The notes beneath the pieces were generated by a model. The model did not search any database. It saw only the letters and a program-made list of their open reading frames with translations, and had not been told where the DNA came from. A DNA stretch of 5,210 nt, taken from positions 1 to 5,210 of the forward strand of contig RPPD01000199.1 in the NCBI GenBank assembly GCA_003818675.1, in the 5' to 3' direction. This document shows, one piece after another, positions 1 through 5,210 of this stretch (positions are counted from its first letter, which is position 1; each line of letters starts with the position of its first letter). The translations under genes and the position numbers were made by a program. This DNA is from Spirochaetaceae bacterium (GTDB taxonomy: Bacteria > Spirochaetota > Spirochaetia > SZUA-6 > RPPD01).

Positions 1-478
1 CAGTGCCCGGCATATCCGCATGCAGGCGCCTGAATGATAAATGAAGAGGCACGGGATTATTGCCGCGGTCAATACAGGCAATCTCTCCAGTGCTATTGCC
101 CTTAAGGCCAGCTTGCAGCAATGCATCGTATTTGGATCCATAACTTTCTTCAACAAACCGGGTGAAGTATGAGCCGGCTATTTGTTCCAGCGGAACAGAT
201 ACAAGTTCGGCAAACCGGTTGTTGCAATAAAGTATCAACCCGTCTTTTGAAAGAATAACCGCTCCTTCGCTCATTTCCTCAATAATGATGCGGTACGGGG
301 TTTCCGCTGACGCGAGCGAGAATACTTTTTCGCCATTATCCCCGGAAACGAGGATCGCGTCCACTTTGCCACTGCGAATGGCGGCAAGCGCTTCTTCGGC
401 TTCAGCTAAACGCGAACGCAATTCCTTGTTTTCAAGATACAGTTGTTTTTCCGTTTTTATTCTTTCTTTTTTTTCCAT
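1..478 (-). CDS. PAS-domain sensor protein, N-terminal part (probable sensor histidine kinase), runs off the window
   Basis: I translated 159 codons from an ATG at 478; the frame is still open at base 1, so the C-terminus is missing. Residues about 1-38 are charged and likely form a coiled coil. They lead into the segment EALAAIRSGKVDAILVSG (about 29-46), a sequence typical of the linker before PAS domains in bacterial sensor histidine kinases. A PAS domain begins near residue 60 (TPYRIIIEEMSEGAVILSKDG, then YCNNRFAELV) and continues to the edge. The start is well fixed: an in-frame TAA directly precedes the ATG, and AAGGGA lies 8 bases upstream. It follows kaiB by 30 bases in the same direction, so it is probably the next gene of the operon. 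No kinase domain is visible in the window, so 'histidine kinase' is inferred from the family of this N-terminus; a PAS-GGDEF or PAS-only protein is possible. No signal peptide or membrane segment is seen, so it is likely cytoplasmic. Confidence 0.8.
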   Translation of the reverse strand, partial: MEKKERIKTEKQLYLENKELRSRLAEAEEALAAIRSGKVDAILVSGDNGEKVFSLASAETPYRIIIEEMSEGAVILSKDGLILYCNNRFAELVSVPLEQIAGSYFTRFVEESYGSKYDALLQAGLKGNSTGEIACIDRGNNPVPLHLSFRRLHADMPGT

Positions 479-486
479 TTAATTAA

Positions 487-492
487 TCCCTT
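487..492 (-). promoter_or_regulatory. Ribosome binding site of the downstream PAS gene
   Basis: AAGGGA on the minus strand sits 8 bases before the ATG at 478, in the only true intergenic gap (479-508). With the in-frame TAA immediately before the ATG, it supports that start. This gene has its own initiation site rather than an ATGA overlap. Confidence 0.5.
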
Positions 493-508
493 AAGGATAT
501 TTGACGCC

Positions 509-814
509 TTACGTTTTCTTTGCCTCCCGCAAATCAAGTCCTATAAGCACGCGATCGAGGTTTGACATATCGCCTATTATCCGGCGCAAAGGGGGAGGCA
601 GTTTTTTTATAAGCGTCGGCACGGCAAGTATCTGTTCCCCTTTGGCCAGGCCTGGTTTTCGGTAGAGGTCTATCACTTCCAGATCATATAGTTCTTTCAG
701 ATATTCCTCGCATATCTTTTTTATATTGCCAATTGCGCGCACGGATTGGGGTGTTGTACCGGCGACATACAATCGCAATATCCATATATTCTTTTCCACT
801 TTACCTGTTTTCAT
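509..814 (-). CDS. kaiB: Circadian clock protein KaiB
   Basis: This 101-residue protein matches the KaiB family over its whole length. Diagnostic segments are LRLYVAGTTPQSVRAIGNI (about 13-31), LEVIDLYRKPGLA (45-57), ILAVPTLIKKLPPPLRRIIG (62-81) and DRVLIGLDL (87-95). In the known system KaiB has a thioredoxin-like active fold that binds the CI ring of phosphorylated KaiC and opposes phosphorylation; it acts in the cytoplasm. Gly92 and Asp94 align with the Gly89/Asp91 positions that govern fold switching in Thermosynechococcus KaiB, while the Tyr8 position is Trp11 here. The long acidic C-terminal tail of cyanobacterial KaiB is absent. The start ATG overlaps the kaiC stop (ATGA at 814-811) and has AAGGAG 6 bases upstream inside kaiC, so translation is probably coupled to kaiC. 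The gene is intact and lies where KaiC's partner is expected. Confidence 0.95.
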   Translation of the reverse strand: MKTGKVEKNIWILRLYVAGTTPQSVRAIGNIKKICEEYLKELYDLEVIDLYRKPGLAKGEQILAVPTLIKKLPPPLRRIIGDMSNLDRVLIGLDLREAKKT

Positions 815-1671
815 TTTCGGCTCCTTCCTTCACTTTTTTCCTGTTCGCGCAATAATTGTCCTGATTTTTCTTTCGCCTCCTGCGCTATCCTTGCCGAGCC
901 GGAGAGCACACCGTCCTGACCGACATATACATCAACCAATTCCACGCCGTGGTCTGTAAATATGAACTCGCGTATTTGATTGGAGTGCGACATCCCCCGC
1001 GATTTGATGATGAATATCCCGCGATTGCGCTCGCGGTCGGATTCAAGTTCGCGCAGCAGGAGCCACGAATCCACCATGGATGATATGTTTGTCTCCGTAT
1101 GCTCCGGATCATTGCCGCTTGTGGTGAGGCTGGTCATAAACGCGGTGATCTTATTGAATTTCAGGAAATCTATCAAACGCATCAGCATTAAACCAGCTTC
1201 AAATTCGTTCGTGCCGACAATGAAACTGCTTATGGGATCTATTACGACAATTTTTGGTTCAAATGAAATAATCTCTTTATGCATGGCCGCCAAATATGAT
1301 TCCAAACCGTAAAAGGTGGCGCGTTTGGAATGGAATTCAAGCAAACCCTTTTTCACCCATGGCTCAAGGTCAATACCGATGGAACGCATATTTCGCATTA
1401 TCTGTTCCATGGATTCTTCAAGAGCGAAATAGATAGCTTTTTCTCCGCGGCGGCATGCGGCGGCGGCATGCGGCGGCGGCAAAATGGGCCGCCAGACTGG
1501 ACTTGCCGGTCCCGGCCGTGCCCGAGACAAGTACGCTGCTTCCTTTGAAAAATCCCTTGCCGCCGAGCATTGTATCAAGATGCGGAATGCCGCTTGAGAT
1601 CCGTTCCGATGTAGCCATATGCGCCAGTCCGATTGATGTGATGGGCAGGACCGATAATCCGCTCTCGTCAA
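811..1671 (-). CDS. kaiC: KaiC C-terminal fragment: CII without its Walker A
   Basis: This frame is open from an ATG at 1671, but KaiC-like sequence starts only at the repeat, near base 1470 (AAAACRRGEKAIYFALEES). The first 67 or so residues are the shadow of the other frame. It contains the CII Glu-Glu pair, Walker B (IVVIDPISSF), the phosphosite loop with the Ser-Ser pair, and the charged C-terminal tail (EAKEKSGQLLREQEKSEGRSRK, final 22 residues, shown in part: SGQLLREQEK). Walker A lies in the other frame, and I see no credible start or ribosome binding site near 1480. It is therefore unlikely to be made as an independent protein. The stop overlaps the kaiB start. Confidence 0.55.
   Translation of the reverse strand: MTRADYRSCPSHQSDWRIWLHRNGSQAAFRILIQCSAARDFSKEAAYLSRARPGPASPVWRPILPPPHAAAACRRGEKAIYFALEESMEQIMRNMRSIGIDLEPWVKKGLLEFHSKRATFYGLESYLAAMHKEIISFEPKIVVIDPISSFIVGTNEFEAGLMLMRLIDFLKFNKITAFMTSLTTSGNDPEHTETNISSMVDSWLLLRELESDRERNRGIFIIKSRGMSHSNQIREFIFTDHGVELVDVYVGQDGVLSGSARIAQEAKEKSGQLLREQEKSEGRSRK
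821..826 (-). promoter_or_regulatory. Ribosome binding site of kaiB inside the end of kaiC
   Basis: AAGGAG lies 6 bases before the kaiB ATG, within the last codons of kaiC. A strong site in the coupled overlap means kaiB could be initiated by ribosomes finishing kaiC or, to some degree, independently. Confidence 0.6.
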
Positions 1672-2365
1672 TCAGGAACGGATACTCATTCGTACCGTGC
1701 ATTGAACCGCGATATTTGACAATCCGCAGCCGTCGCGTCGATGTCTGCTCAATAACGCGGTGATCCAATACGATGACGCAATCGGAAACAAATTCTTCAA
1801 TGCCCTGACGCGTAAGCGTCCCGTCTCCGCGCTCTCCGGTTATTATCACCGTTACGCCTTTCTCTTTCAGCCAGCGGGAAAGCCTGCGCAGTTCGGCGCG
1901 CAGCACAAGAGGATTCGGCAATCCCGCGAATAACGATTCTATAGTATCCAGCGCGACGCGTTTGGCGCCGATGCTCTCAATCGCGTGGTTGAGACGGATA
2001 AACAAACCTTCCAGATTGTATTCGCCCGTCTCCTGGATTTCGCCCTGTTCGACATATACATGATCAAGTACGATCATTTTATCTGCAACAAGTTTTTCCA
2101 TATCAAAACCCAGTGAAGCGACATTCGTGGTGAGGTCCTTTTCAGTTTCCTCAAATGACATGAAAACGCCCGGTTCTTTATACTGCGTGGCGCCGCGAAC
2201 GATAAACTCCATCGCGAAAAGGGTCTTTCCGCAGCCCACATTTCCGCAGACAAGCGTGGGTCTGCCTCGCGGCACCCCCCCGCCCAGGACTTCGTCCAAT
2301 CCCTGAATGCCTGTGGGAGTTTTGGGAAGAACGTGGTTCGCGGCTTGAACTGCCGTCTTTTTCAT
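1418..2365 (-). CDS. kaiC: KaiC N-terminal fragment: full CI domain plus the start of CII
   Basis: This is the product the sequence would actually make from the kaiC start: 315 residues. It holds the whole CI ATPase, the CI-CII linker (YRGSMHGTNEYPFLIDESG, about 218-236) and CII up to Walker A and the helix after it, ending in AAAACRR at about 295-302. The last 14 or so residues (from Arg303) are read out of frame. CI carries the ATPase and KaiB-binding functions in known KaiC, so the fragment might keep a CI-like fold. It lacks the CII Glu-Glu pair, Walker B and phosphosite, so it could not autophosphorylate. A single-domain KaiC-like product is possible in principle, but nothing suggests it is intended. 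Confidence 0.75.
   Translation of the reverse strand: MKKTAVQAANHVLPKTPTGIQGLDEVLGGGVPRGRPTLVCGNVGCGKTLFAMEFIVRGATQYKEPGVFMSFEETEKDLTTNVASLGFDMEKLVADKMIVLDHVYVEQGEIQETGEYNLEGLFIRLNHAIESIGAKRVALDTIESLFAGLPNPLVLRAELRRLSRWLKEKGVTVIITGERGDGTLTRQGIEEFVSDCVIVLDHRVIEQTSTRRLRIVKYRGSMHGTNEYPFLIDESGLSVLPITSIGLAHMATSERISSGIPHLDTMLGGKGFFKGSSVLVSGTAGTGKSSLAAHFAAAACRRRMPPRRKSYLFRS
1447..1481. repeat. 13-base tandem duplication within kaiC (period-13 tract, about 2.7 copies)
   Basis: On the plus strand CATGCGGCGGCGG occurs twice back to back, at 1454-1466 and 1467-1479. The 13-base periodicity extends without mismatch from 1447 to 1481. The unit itself contains a GCG/GGC triplet run. Because 13 is not a multiple of three, the extra copy shifts kaiC by one base. 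The same peptide, AAAACRR, is encoded in the first frame by one copy and in the correct downstream frame by the next, which shows that the tract is a duplication of coding sequence. Confidence 0.9.
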
Positions 2366-4041
2366 AAGATTTTGTCTCCTGTAATGGTATTTTGATTTTC
2401 AAAATTGCTTTTATTGTTTGCTTCAACAAAATCCAGCGGATATGGCGGCGCAAGTCCGAGCCGGGCGGAGAGTTCATTTATTTTTTGTTTGAGTTCGATC
2501 ATTTTTGTCTCACGGCCAACGGCCAAACGGTGGAATCGTTCCAGTTCAATAATCCTGTTTTTGATTTCTTCTTCTGACCTCTTGCGTTCGGTGATGTCAA
2601 ATCCATAGAGGTTGGCATAGTCGCGACCGGATATCGGCGCTATGAAAAAAGAGAACGTCCGGCCGCCGCACTCGAAGTCTTTATTTTGCGGTGATTCGCC
2701 CTGCAGCGCTTCGTAAACGGCCTCTCCCATAGCCGGTGGAACCTGATTGCCGGCCGTTAAATGCCACTCTGACAGCTGGTTCATGCCGGCCTCATTGACA
2801 AAGAGCAAAGTGCCGTTCCGCAAGATGCGTAAAACCGGGTTGGGATTTTGGGATGGGAATTTCGAGAGAATCCGGTTTTCCTCTTCCGCCCGCTTGCGCT
2901 CGGTGATGTCCTGCGCCGAAGAGAGCGCGCCGATAACGTTGTTGTTTTCATCCTTGAGAACGCGGCACCACCAGGCGAGCAGTCTTTTTTCACCGTCTTT
3001 GCGCCGCTGCCAGCTTTCAATATAAATGACGTTTTCATCACCGGAAAATATGGGCTTCACCATGTCATACGTTTCCTGTTCCCCTTCAAAATAGTATTGG
3101 GCTTCTTTTCCGATGACATCATCTCCGAAAAATGCAATGCCTGCGTTGTTCGCCCATACATACACCTTGTTGCCGTCAACCTCCATGATAATGTCCGGGA
3201 CAGCGGAAAGAATGGACTTTTGCCGCAGGCTTAACGCCAGAAGCGCTTTTTCGATCCGCTTGCGCTCGGTGATATCCCTGATATTGCATTGAATGACTTT
3301 GCGGTAGTTTACTTTATAGGCATTGCTGACAAACTCCGCCTCGATCCTTCGACCGTCCGCGGTTTCCAGCAACAGGTCATCATAGTGGCTGCAATCTTTC
3401 CGCTGTAATTCCGCGAAACTGTCCTGATTGGCCGCGATATTCCTGAAGAACTCCATCTCCCAGATTTTCTTTCCCAAAAATGGTTCACTCGTAACACCCA
3501 GCATTTCAACCAGGCACGGATTGACCTCAGTGATTAGTCCCGATGCGGCATCGAGGATCAGGATGCCGTCCTTGGCGGTTTCGAAGAGTCGCCGATAGCG
3601 CGTCTCAGAAGCCTGCAACGCTTTCCCCGCATAGCGGAGCGCCTGCTTTTCCCCTGCCTCGGCCAAAGCCCTTTTTATCGCCGAAGGAAGTTTTTCAAGC
3701 CGGTCTTTTAATAAATAATCAGCCGCTCCCTGTTTTAAGAGCTCGACGGCCGTTTCCTCGCCGATTGATCCGGAGACGCAAATAAAGGGAACATCCGGGC
3801 AGATCTCGCGTGAATGGCGCAATGCCCCAAAAGCGTCAAATCCCGGTAATTTGAAATCCGCGAGAATTATGTCGTACGAGGGATCTTGAAGGAATGACAA
3901 AAATTCGTTTTCTGTCGCTGTGCAGTCCATCTCCAGGTCGAACCCGGCATCCGTCAACAGCTCGCGCAGGAGCTCGACGTCTTGCGCCGAATCCTCGAGA
4001 TAAATCAATTTTAATTTTGCCGCATCAACTTTCGGCTTCAT
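2362..4041 (-). CDS. Receiver-PAS-PAS-PAS signalling protein without kinase or output domain
   Basis: This 559-residue protein opens with a CheY-like receiver (about 10-130): acidic pair Glu16-Asp17, phospho-acceptor Asp62 (ILADFKLPG), Ser90 and Lys112. Three PAS domains follow at about 144-262, 272-384 and 390-490, each ending in DITERKR or a near copy. The C-terminus (about 486-530) is a predicted coiled coil (IIELERFHRLAVGRETKMIE), then a Pro/Asn-rich tail. There is no HisKA, HATPase, GGDEF, EAL or DNA-binding domain, so it probably acts through protein contacts or dimerisation. A receiver at the N-terminus implies phosphorylation by a kinase, plausibly the one encoded at 4481-5210. It overlaps both neighbours by 4 bases (4041-4038 and 2365-2362), which ties its synthesis to the Rcp1-like regulator and to kaiC. 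PAS ligands cannot be read from the sequence. No signal peptide or membrane segment is seen. The domain calls are firm; a role as KaiC adaptor is inference from gene order. Confidence 0.9.
   Translation of the reverse strand: MKPKVDAAKLKLIYLEDSAQDVELLRELLTDAGFDLEMDCTATENEFLSFLQDPSYDIILADFKLPGFDAFGALRHSREICPDVPFICVSGSIGEETAVELLKQGAADYLLKDRLEKLPSAIKRALAEAGEKQALRYAGKALQASETRYRRLFETAKDGILILDAASGLITEVNPCLVEMLGVTSEPFLGKKIWEMEFFRNIAANQDSFAELQRKDCSHYDDLLLETADGRRIEAEFVSNAYKVNYRKVIQCNIRDITERKRIEKALLALSLRQKSILSAVPDIIMEVDGNKVYVWANNAGIAFFGDDVIGKEAQYYFEGEQETYDMVKPIFSGDENVIYIESWQRRKDGEKRLLAWWCRVLKDENNNVIGALSSAQDITERKRAEEENRILSKFPSQNPNPVLRILRNGTLLFVNEAGMNQLSEWHLTAGNQVPPAMGEAVYEALQGESPQNKDFECGGRTFSFFIAPISGRDYANLYGFDITERKRSEEEIKNRIIELERFHRLAVGRETKMIELKQKINELSARLGLAPPYPLDFVEANNKSNFENQNTITGDKIL
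2376..2380 (-). promoter_or_regulatory. Ribosome binding site of kaiC
   Basis: AGGAG sits 10 bases before the kaiC ATG at 2365, inside the last codons of the receiver-PAS gene. It supports this start, which also agrees with the family's N-terminus: only about 14 residues precede the conserved KTPTGIQGLDEVLGGG segment. Confidence 0.55.
2581..3276 (-). repeat. Three near-identical 18-base repeats encoding DITERKR at PAS domain ends
   Basis: On the plus strand CTTGCGCTCGGTGATGTC occurs at 2893-2910. Close copies lie at 2581-2598 (CTTGCGTTCGGTGATGTC) and 3259-3276 (CTTGCGCTCGGTGATATC), each with one mismatch. They encode the ITERK motif that closes each PAS domain. Spacings are 312 and 366 bases, both multiples of three, so they mark in-frame PAS modules. 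Most likely they reflect module duplication and conserved protein sequence rather than a DNA-level element. Confidence 0.7.
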
Positions 4042-4484
4042 TTGATCTCCGGCGGCACCTCATTGATGAGCGCCCAAAAGATCCCGAGCTGTTTGACCGC
4101 CTCGATAAAATCCTTGAAGTCGACCGGCTTGACCACGTAGGCGTTGACTCCCAGCTGGTAGCTCTTGATCAAATCCTGTTCCTCCCGCGAGGAGGTGAGC
4201 ATCACGACCGGAAGCAGTTTCAGCGCGGCATCGCCACGGACTGCCTTGAGCACCTCAATGCCGTCCATGCGCGGCATTTTCATGTCCAGGAGCAATACCG
4301 CGGGATTCCCCGGTTTGCGCAGCTTGTACTTTCCCTCCAGCCGCAGGTATTCCATGGTTTCCACGCCGTCACGTACAACAACCACGTTATTGGAAAGGTT
4401 GTGCTCGGCCAGGGCCTCGAGCGTCAATTCAACGTCCTTGGGGTTGTCTTCCGCAAGAAGAATCATTCTCAGTTCCACCATCAT
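4038..4484 (-). CDS. Rcp1-like single-domain response regulator
   Basis: This is a 148-residue stand-alone CheY-fold receiver. Visible residues are the acidic pair Glu12-Asp13 (ILLAEDNPKDVELT), phospho-acceptor Asp67 (LLLDMKMPRMDG), Thr97 (VMLTSS) and Lys119-Pro120 (VVKPVDF). The EDNPKDVELT opening and the insert after the third helix (YLRLEGKYKLRKPGN, about 46-60) are typical of the Rcp1 subfamily, the partners of phytochrome-type and PAS histidine kinases. There is no output domain, so it would act by protein interaction or as a phosphate shuttle. The first ATG (4484) overlaps the kinase stop and has AAGGAG 5 bases upstream; the next codon is also ATG (4481) and would suit the same site, so the first residue is ambiguous by one. 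Its position directly after the kinase gene makes that kinase the likely phosphodonor. The downstream gene overlaps it by 4 bases. Confidence 0.93.
   Translation of the reverse strand: MMVELRMILLAEDNPKDVELTLEALAEHNLSNNVVVVRDGVETMEYLRLEGKYKLRKPGNPAVLLLDMKMPRMDGIEVLKAVRGDAALKLLPVVMLTSSREEQDLIKSYQLGVNAYVVKPVDFKDFIEAVKQLGIFWALINEVPPEIK
4047..4052 (-). promoter_or_regulatory. Ribosome binding site of the receiver-PAS gene
   Basis: CCGGAG on the minus strand is 5 bases before the ATG at 4041, within the final codons of the Rcp1-like regulator (PPEIK). It supports the overlapping start, which leaves about ten residues before the receiver, a normal length. Confidence 0.45.
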
Positions 4485-5210
4485 AGTTGCTCCTTTTGTT
4501 TTGGTATTGAAAAATAGAAAGTAGCGCCTTTATCAATTTCCGCCTCTGCCCAGGTGCGTCCCTCGTGACGTGAAATTATGCGGCGGACATTTGCAAGGCC
4601 GATTCCTGTCCCTTCAAATTCTTCCGTAGGATGCAAACGCTGGAAGACCCCAAAAAGTTTATGGGCGTATTGCATGTCGAATCCCACGCCGTTATCGCGA
4701 ACAAAGAACACGGATTCATTGTTCCCGTCCTCGGCCTTGATCTCTATTCTGGCTTTTTCCCGTGTTTTGGTAAATTTGATCGCGTTACCCAGCAGATTCA
4801 GCCAAACAAGGGTCAGCATGGCGCTGTCGCAAAAAACTTTTGGCATTGTGCCGATGATCCATTCAATTGAACGGTCGGGATTGTCCTGGCGGAGTGATTC
4901 CACAATCCGGCGGATCATATCATTCATGTCCAATTCCGCCATGCGCAGTTCCGCTCGTCCGGTTCTGGAAAATTGCAGAAGGTTGTCTATTAGCACTCCC
5001 ATTTGATGAATTGAATCTTCGATTGAATCCAGGTAATGCCGGCCCTTTTCCGCCAATGCCGATTGAAAGCGTTCGTTAAGGAGGTTCACGTATCCGCTGA
5101 CATGGCGCAGGGGCGCCCGCAGGTCGTGGGATACCGAATAGCTGAAGGCTTCCAATTCCTTGTTCGCGGCTTCAAGCTGTGCGGTGCGCTTGAGCAAGTC
5201 TTCCGTCATC
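4481..5210 (-). CDS. Sensor histidine kinase, C-terminal part (HisKA-HATPase), cut by the window edge
   Basis: At least 242 residues are present, ending at a TGA at 4483-4481. Counting from the ATG at 5209, a coiled-coil lead-in (QLEAANKELEAFSYSVS) runs into the dimerisation domain with phospho-acceptor His28 in the H-box SHDLRAPLRH. The ATPase domain has the N-box LNLLGNAIKFT (Asn142), G1 box RDNGVGFD (Asp172), the FQRLH segment and G2 box GTGIGLANVRRI (about 200-211). It is thus a complete, apparently active transmitter of the Cph1/PAS kinase type, cytoplasmic in the part seen. The ATG at 5209 is probably internal: the coiled coil usually follows PAS, GAF or phytochrome sensor domains, which would lie beyond base 5210. 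It overlaps the Rcp1-like regulator by 4 bases, a classic cognate kinase-regulator arrangement. What it senses is not visible here. Confidence 0.92.
   Translation of the reverse strand, partial: MTEDLLKRTAQLEAANKELEAFSYSVSHDLRAPLRHVSGYVNLLNERFQSALAEKGRHYLDSIEDSIHQMGVLIDNLLQFSRTGRAELRMAELDMNDMIRRIVESLRQDNPDRSIEWIIGTMPKVFCDSAMLTLVWLNLLGNAIKFTKTREKARIEIKAEDGNNESVFFVRDNGVGFDMQYAHKLFGVFQRLHPTEEFEGTGIGLANVRRIISRHEGRTWAEAEIDKGATFYFSIPKQKEQL
4490..4495 (-). promoter_or_regulatory. Ribosome binding site of the Rcp1-like regulator
   Basis: AAGGAG lies 5 bases before the ATG at 4484 and 8 bases before the second ATG at 4481, inside the last codons of the histidine kinase gene. It does not discriminate between the two starts. 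Confidence 0.55.

Larger units (their letters stand above)
811..2365 (-). pseudogene. kaiC: Circadian clock ATPase/kinase KaiC, interrupted by a 13-base duplication
   Basis: Both reading frames together give a complete two-domain RecA-like KaiC. In the known system KaiC forms a hexamer whose CI domain hydrolyses ATP and binds KaiB, and whose CII domain autophosphorylates and dephosphorylates. CI (about 15-245) has Walker A GNVGCGKT (41-48), Glu72-Glu73 and Walker B Asp140. CII (about 250-490) has Walker A GTAGTGKS (282-289), Glu312-Glu313, Walker B Asp372 and a phosphosite motif NISSMVD with Ser424-Ser425; Thr419 aligns with the third known site. CII numbers assume one 13-base copy at 1447-1481 is removed, which gives 513 residues, close to the 519 of Synechococcus KaiC. 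As given, the frame is lost right after CII Walker A and stops at 1418. The start at 2365 overlaps the previous gene's stop (ATGA), with AGGAG 10 bases upstream. All catalytic motifs are intact, so the lesion is recent, variable or a sequencing/assembly error. Confidence 0.9.

Noticed and set aside
483..497. Short imperfect palindrome ATCCTTAAGGGAT between kaiB and the PAS gene, as an operator or terminator
   Set aside because: It is too short, has no loop or U-tract, and its AAGGGA half is accounted for as the ribosome binding site.
1430..1485. Programmed ribosomal frameshifting at the A-rich stretch (GAGAAAAAGC on the minus strand) to join the two kaiC frames
   Set aside because: An A-rich slippery site would favour a -1 shift, whereas rejoining the frames needs +1. 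The exact 13-base duplication explains the disruption more simply, and I see no stimulatory structure that I can support.
811..1671. The downstream KaiC frame as a separate, naturally translated single-domain KaiC
   Set aside because: It lacks Walker A, its first 67 or so residues are non-homologous shadow sequence, and there is no credible start near the true domain boundary.
1455..1763. Plus-strand open frame of 102 codons over the kaiC repeat, and similar plus-strand frames elsewhere (for example 3894-4517)
   Set aside because: They lie antisense to well-recognised genes, have no recognisable domains, and arise from the codon bias of the real genes.
1..5210. CRISPR arrays, tRNA or rRNA genes, insertion sequences, prophage or attachment sites
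   Set aside because: The window is almost fully covered by six adjoining signalling genes; no spaced repeats of CRISPR type, transposase or RNA-gene-like sequences were seen.

Overview
The window is a densely packed, single-direction signalling operon. Every gene is on the minus strand, so transcription runs from base 5210 towards base 1. It contains a KaiB/KaiC pair, the core of the circadian-clock protein family, downstream of a set of two-component genes. No kaiA is visible. The surrounding PAS kinases and Rcp1-type response regulator, together with the absence of kaiA, suggest a non-cyanobacterial KaiBC locus of the kind found scattered through proteobacteria and other environmental bacteria. 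Base composition is roughly balanced. I cannot name the organism, and the phylum is a guess.

Layout in order of transcription: (1) 5210-4481, the C-terminal part of a histidine kinase (HisKA plus HATPase), cut by the window edge. (2) 4484-4038, a 148-residue stand-alone Rcp1/CheY-like response regulator. (3) 4041-2362, a 559-residue receiver protein with three PAS domains and a C-terminal coiled coil but no kinase or output domain. (4) 2365-811, kaiC, which is interrupted. (5) 814-509, kaiB, intact. (6) 478-1, the N-terminal 159 residues of another PAS sensor protein, cut by the other edge. Genes 1 to 5 are joined by four consecutive 4-base ATGA start/stop overlaps, each with a Shine-Dalgarno-like sequence inside the upstream gene. 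Only 30 bases separate kaiB from the last gene. No promoter or terminator is seen, and no non-coding stretch exceeds about 30 bases.

The most notable point is kaiC. An exact 13-base tandem duplication (period-13 tract at 1447-1481) lies just after the Walker A motif of the second ATPase domain (CII) and shifts the frame. Removing one 13-base copy restores a continuous 513-residue KaiC with both Walker A motifs, both Glu-Glu pairs and a Ser-Ser pair at the usual phosphorylation site. As given, the first reading frame stops at 1418 after 315 residues, and CII is split between two frames. This could be a real mutation, a slippage-prone tract or an assembly error.

As a working model, the kinase would phosphorylate the Rcp1-like regulator and/or the receiver-PAS protein, linking environmental or redox sensing to the KaiC/KaiB module, with the downstream PAS protein as a possible output or further input. 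These connections are inferred from gene order only.
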